From an uncultured Lachnobacterium sp. (lineage in GTDB: Bacteria > Bacillota > Clostridia > Lachnospirales > Lachnospiraceae): 7,723 nt of DNA. A program made the position numbers and the translations under genes. Under the pieces are notes generated by a model. It searched no databases. It was given only the letters and a program-made list of their open reading frames with translations, and was not told the DNA's origin. Of this stretch, positions 5,745 to 7,723 are shown in pieces. How positions within the stretch are numbered: position 1 is the first letter of the stretch; every line of letters starts with the position of its first letter. The stretch spans positions 1-7,723 of the forward strand of contig CAMFPD010000097.1 in the NCBI GenBank assembly GCA_945971355.1. Reading direction: 5' to 3'.

Positions 5745-6605
5745 TTATTTTAACTGGGTGACATCAAATTTTTTAGCCAATGCCTTGGTTCCCAGATTTA
5801 TTAAGAAAACAATCACAAGCAAGGTTACTGCTATTCCAAAGGCTGTGTCGAAATCACCTTCACTGGTTGCTGACAAATACAGCTGCACAGTCATTGATCC
5901 TCCAGACTGAAACATCTTCGGGAACAAATTTGAAAGTCCATTTATAAGCGCTTTTCCACTTCCCGCTGTAAACAAAAGTGCTGCTGATTCACCCACTATT
6001 CGTCCCACTGCAAGTATAACTCCGGTTATAATTCCCGGCATTGCACTTGGAAGCAGAATAGTTCTTATGGTATGCCACTTTCCAGCTCCAAGGCCAATCG
6101 CACCATTTCTATAAGAATCAGGAACAGTCTTTAAAGCCTCCTGAGTATTTCTTGTAATAAGAGGCAGTACCATCAGAATTAATGTAAGCGAACCTGTAAG
6201 AAGTGAATATCCAAGTCCCATTGTCTGTCCAAAAAACATCATTCCGAACAATCCAAAGATAATAGATGGAATACCAGACAATGTCTCTGTGGCAAATTCA
6301 ATGATTGTGACCAATCTTCCCGGTTTTGCATACTCATTAAGATAAACTGCACTTCCCACACCAATAGGTGTCGCTATCAGCATAGTAATCACTATAATAT
6401 AAATAGTATTTACAATGTTTCCCGCTATTCCAACCGTTCCATGAAGTACGGAAGTGACAGTTGTCAGAAATTCAAGATTCACTGATTTTAATCCCTTAGC
6501 CAGTACATATCCTATAATTCCAACCAGTAAAACAACCGCTACCGCAGCACATATATATATCAATCCATATAGGATAATCTCTTTGATTTTTCTACTCTTT
6601 GACAC
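5745..6605 (-). CDS. pstA: Phosphate ABC transporter permease PstA
   Basis: One of the two membrane permeases of the Pst phosphate importer, 286 residues. The N-terminal helix spans about 10-35. The binding-protein-dependent transport domain follows, with family landmarks TPIGVGSAVYLNEYA (79-93), GIPSIIFGLFGM (111-122) and the cytoplasmic EAA loop around 162-195 (VPDSYRNGAIGLGAGKW, then LPSAMPGIITG) that docks on PstB. About six membrane segments are expected. The start is GTG (6605-6603), which shares a base with the pstC stop (TAGTG). A strong AGGAGG lies 9 nt upstream, and no in-frame ATG fits. The ATG at 6612-6610 is out of frame. pstB follows after 20 bp. Confidence 0.96.
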   Translation of the reverse strand: MSKSRKIKEIILYGLIYICAAVAVVLLVGIIGYVLAKGLKSVNLEFLTTVTSVLHGTVGIAGNIVNTIYIIVITMLIATPIGVGSAVYLNEYAKPGRLVTIIEFATETLSGIPSIIFGLFGMMFFGQTMGLGYSLLTGSLTLILMVLPLITRNTQEALKTVPDSYRNGAIGLGAGKWHTIRTILLPSAMPGIITGVILAVGRIVGESAALLFTAGSGKALINGLSNLFPKMFQSGGSMTVQLYLSATSEGDFDTAFGIAVTLLVIVFLINLGTKALAKKFDVTQLK

Positions 6606-7498
6606 TACTCATCCCCTCCTTTTCGCACCTTCAAAAGGATTAGATTAATAAGCATTATAAACACATAAAGCACAAGCCCTACTGTAAAAAGGACCTGCCT
6701 GTGAGTTCCTGATGCGTATCCCATCTCGCTTACTATCTGGGTTGTCAAGGTTCTCACTGAATTAAACGGCAGCGGAATATTAACAGCTCCACCTGCTACC
6801 ATATTAATCGCCATAGCTTCACCAAGTGCTCTTCCAATTCCAAGCACTATACCTGTTAGTATTCCTGATTTTGCCGCTGGAATAACTACTTTAAATATAG
6901 TCTGAAGCTTTGTTGCACCAAGGGCTAACGATGCACTTCTCAAGCTATCTGTAACTGCTCTCATTGAGCTGGTACTGACACTAATTACAGTCGGAAGAAT
7001 CATAACAGCCAAAACAATAATTGCAGACAACAGATTAGCTCCTCCTGTGAACTGATGAGTACTGCTTCCTTCAAAAATTTTCTTTTCCAACATATACATA
7101 AAAGGATTGAGTATCATCATTCCAATAAGTCCATAGATAACAGATGGAATAGCAGCCAAAAGCTCCACTGCTCCTGAAACTATTTTTCCGATTTTTTTGC
7201 TTGATAGCTCAGACAAAAAAACTGCTGTGAGAAGTCCAACCGGTACTCCAAGTAAAACCGCCATTGCAGTTCCAACAATGGAAGCCAGAATTATATAAAA
7301 AATACCAAATGAAGGTTCTCCTGCTGTTGGTTTCCAAATTCTTCCGAATAATAAATCAAGAACCCCGACTTCTTTTAATGCCGGGGTTCCTTTCATTATC
7401 ATATAGAATGTTATGGAGCACACAGCAAGTATAGCTATAACCGCACAGACCAGAAATATAATTTGAGCAGTTTTTTCTATAATTGCTTTTTTATTCAT
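6605..7498 (-). CDS. pstC: Phosphate ABC transporter permease PstC
   Basis: The partner permease of PstA, 297 residues, forming the transmembrane path for phosphate delivered by PstS. The first membrane helix is at about 13-35. The loop that follows has IWKPTAGEPSFGIFYI (54-69), a PstC feature, then the permease domain with VPVGLLTAVFLSE (85-97), AIPSVIYGLIGM (116-127) and the EAA loop at about 186-216 (SLRSASLALGATKLQTI, IPAAKSGILTG). A membrane segment near 270-290 is followed by the basic end KVRKGGDE. The ATG is preceded by AAGGAGA at 5 nt and starts 12 bp after the pstS stop. Its last codons double as the ribosome site for pstA, and the two genes overlap by 1 nt, so their synthesis is probably coupled. 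Confidence 0.96.
   Translation of the reverse strand: MNKKAIIEKTAQIIFLVCAVIAILAVCSITFYMIMKGTPALKEVGVLDLLFGRIWKPTAGEPSFGIFYIILASIVGTAMAVLLGVPVGLLTAVFLSELSSKKIGKIVSGAVELLAAIPSVIYGLIGMMILNPFMYMLEKKIFEGSSTHQFTGGANLLSAIIVLAVMILPTVISVSTSSMRAVTDSLRSASLALGATKLQTIFKVVIPAAKSGILTGIVLGIGRALGEAMAINMVAGGAVNIPLPFNSVRTLTTQIVSEMGYASGTHRQVLFTVGLVLYVFIMLINLILLKVRKGGDE
6615..6620 (-). promoter_or_regulatory. Ribosome binding site that sets the pstA GTG start
   Basis: A perfect AGGAGG on the minus strand lies 9 nt before GTG 6605-6603, within the last codons of pstC. It justifies a GTG start where no in-frame ATG is available. Confidence 0.8.
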
Positions 7499-7510
7499 AC
7501 TGTCTCCTTA

Positions 7511-7723
7511 TTATTCTGGAAGAATAAGCCCGATAGATGAAATAACGTTCTGTCCATCTTCTGAATGTACATAGTCAAACCATGTCTGTACTAACTCATT
7601 CTGCTCTGATACCTCACCCATTGTTGCCATAACAAATGGTCTTGAAAGAAGGTAATCTCCAGCGAGAATATTCTCCTCTGTTGATGCAACACCATCAAGG
7701 GCAACTGCTGTCACTGTATCATC
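7511..7723 (-). CDS. pstS: Phosphate-binding protein PstS, C-terminal part (cut by window edge)
   Basis: The last 70 residues of the extracytoplasmic Pi-binding lipoprotein that feeds PstC/PstA. The frame is open to the right edge, so the start, signal peptide and most of the ligand site lie outside the window. Visible features are the strand YLLSRPFVMAT, corresponding to the conserved 'YPLSRP' region of phosphate-binding proteins, and the helix ending LVQTWFDYVHSEDGQNVISSIGLILPE. The latter matches the usual PstS C-terminus, where a terminal segment is followed by a 'G(Y/L)..' strand. A GTG at 7714 is an internal valine codon, not a start. It lies 12 bp upstream of pstC and would be the first gene of the operon, whose promoter is not visible here. 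Confidence 0.88.
   Translation of the reverse strand, partial: DDTVTAVALDGVASTEENILAGDYLLSRPFVMATMGEVSEQNELVQTWFDYVHSEDGQNVISSIGLILPE

Noticed and set aside
7712..7714. A GTG that could start a 67-residue small protein downstream of the window edge.
   Set aside because: The frame continues upstream to the window edge without a stop, and the sequence is the C-terminus of PstS. The GTG is an internal valine.
1..7723. CRISPR array, insertion sequence, tRNA/rRNA or defence genes.
   Set aside because: No spaced palindromic repeats, transposase motifs, terminal repeats with target duplications or tRNA-like folds are seen. Apart from the left edge the window is fully accounted for by phosphate genes.

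Overview
The window is a phosphate-acquisition and phosphate-sensing locus from a low-GC Gram-positive bacterium, most likely a member of Clostridia (Lachnospiraceae or a relative). That placement rests on the A+T-rich sequence, strong Shine-Dalgarno sites, a pst-phoU-phoPR cluster in the Firmicutes style, and TTTACA-type Pho-box repeats. It is an inference from style, not a database match. All recognisable genes lie on the minus strand, so transcription runs from high to low coordinates.

From right to left the order is: the 3' end of pstS (Pi-binding protein, cut by the window edge), pstC and pstA (permeases), pstB (ATPase) and phoU. These are spaced as one tight operon, with gaps of 1 to 20 bp and a 1-nt overlap of pstC and pstA. 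A 172-bp gap (4142-4313) follows and holds a well-formed array of Pho-box-like repeats on the minus strand, with a second, oppositely oriented set at the 3' end of phoU. Next come a Na+/Pi-cotransporter-family protein with a fused PhoU-like domain and a lysine-rich tail, a PhoP/OmpR-type response regulator and a PhoR-type histidine kinase. These three genes overlap by 1 and 4 nt and form a second translationally coupled unit. It ends in an intrinsic terminator at 156-189. The leftmost ~155 bases hold no gene I can identify, only a short open frame entering from the edge on the plus strand.

How they work together: PstSCAB imports Pi with high affinity, and the NptA-like protein is a second, ion-coupled Pi carrier. 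PhoU links transporter state to PhoR, and PhoP is the likely activator. A Pho-box array just upstream of the nptA-like/phoP/phoR unit suggests autoregulation and co-induction of both transport routes under Pi limitation. Nothing here looks like an undescribed system. The points worth a second look are the opposed Pho-box arrays, the lysine/aspartate-rich tail of the Na/Pi transporter, the placement of that transporter between phoU and phoPR, and a sharp GC rise across the 3' end of phoR.
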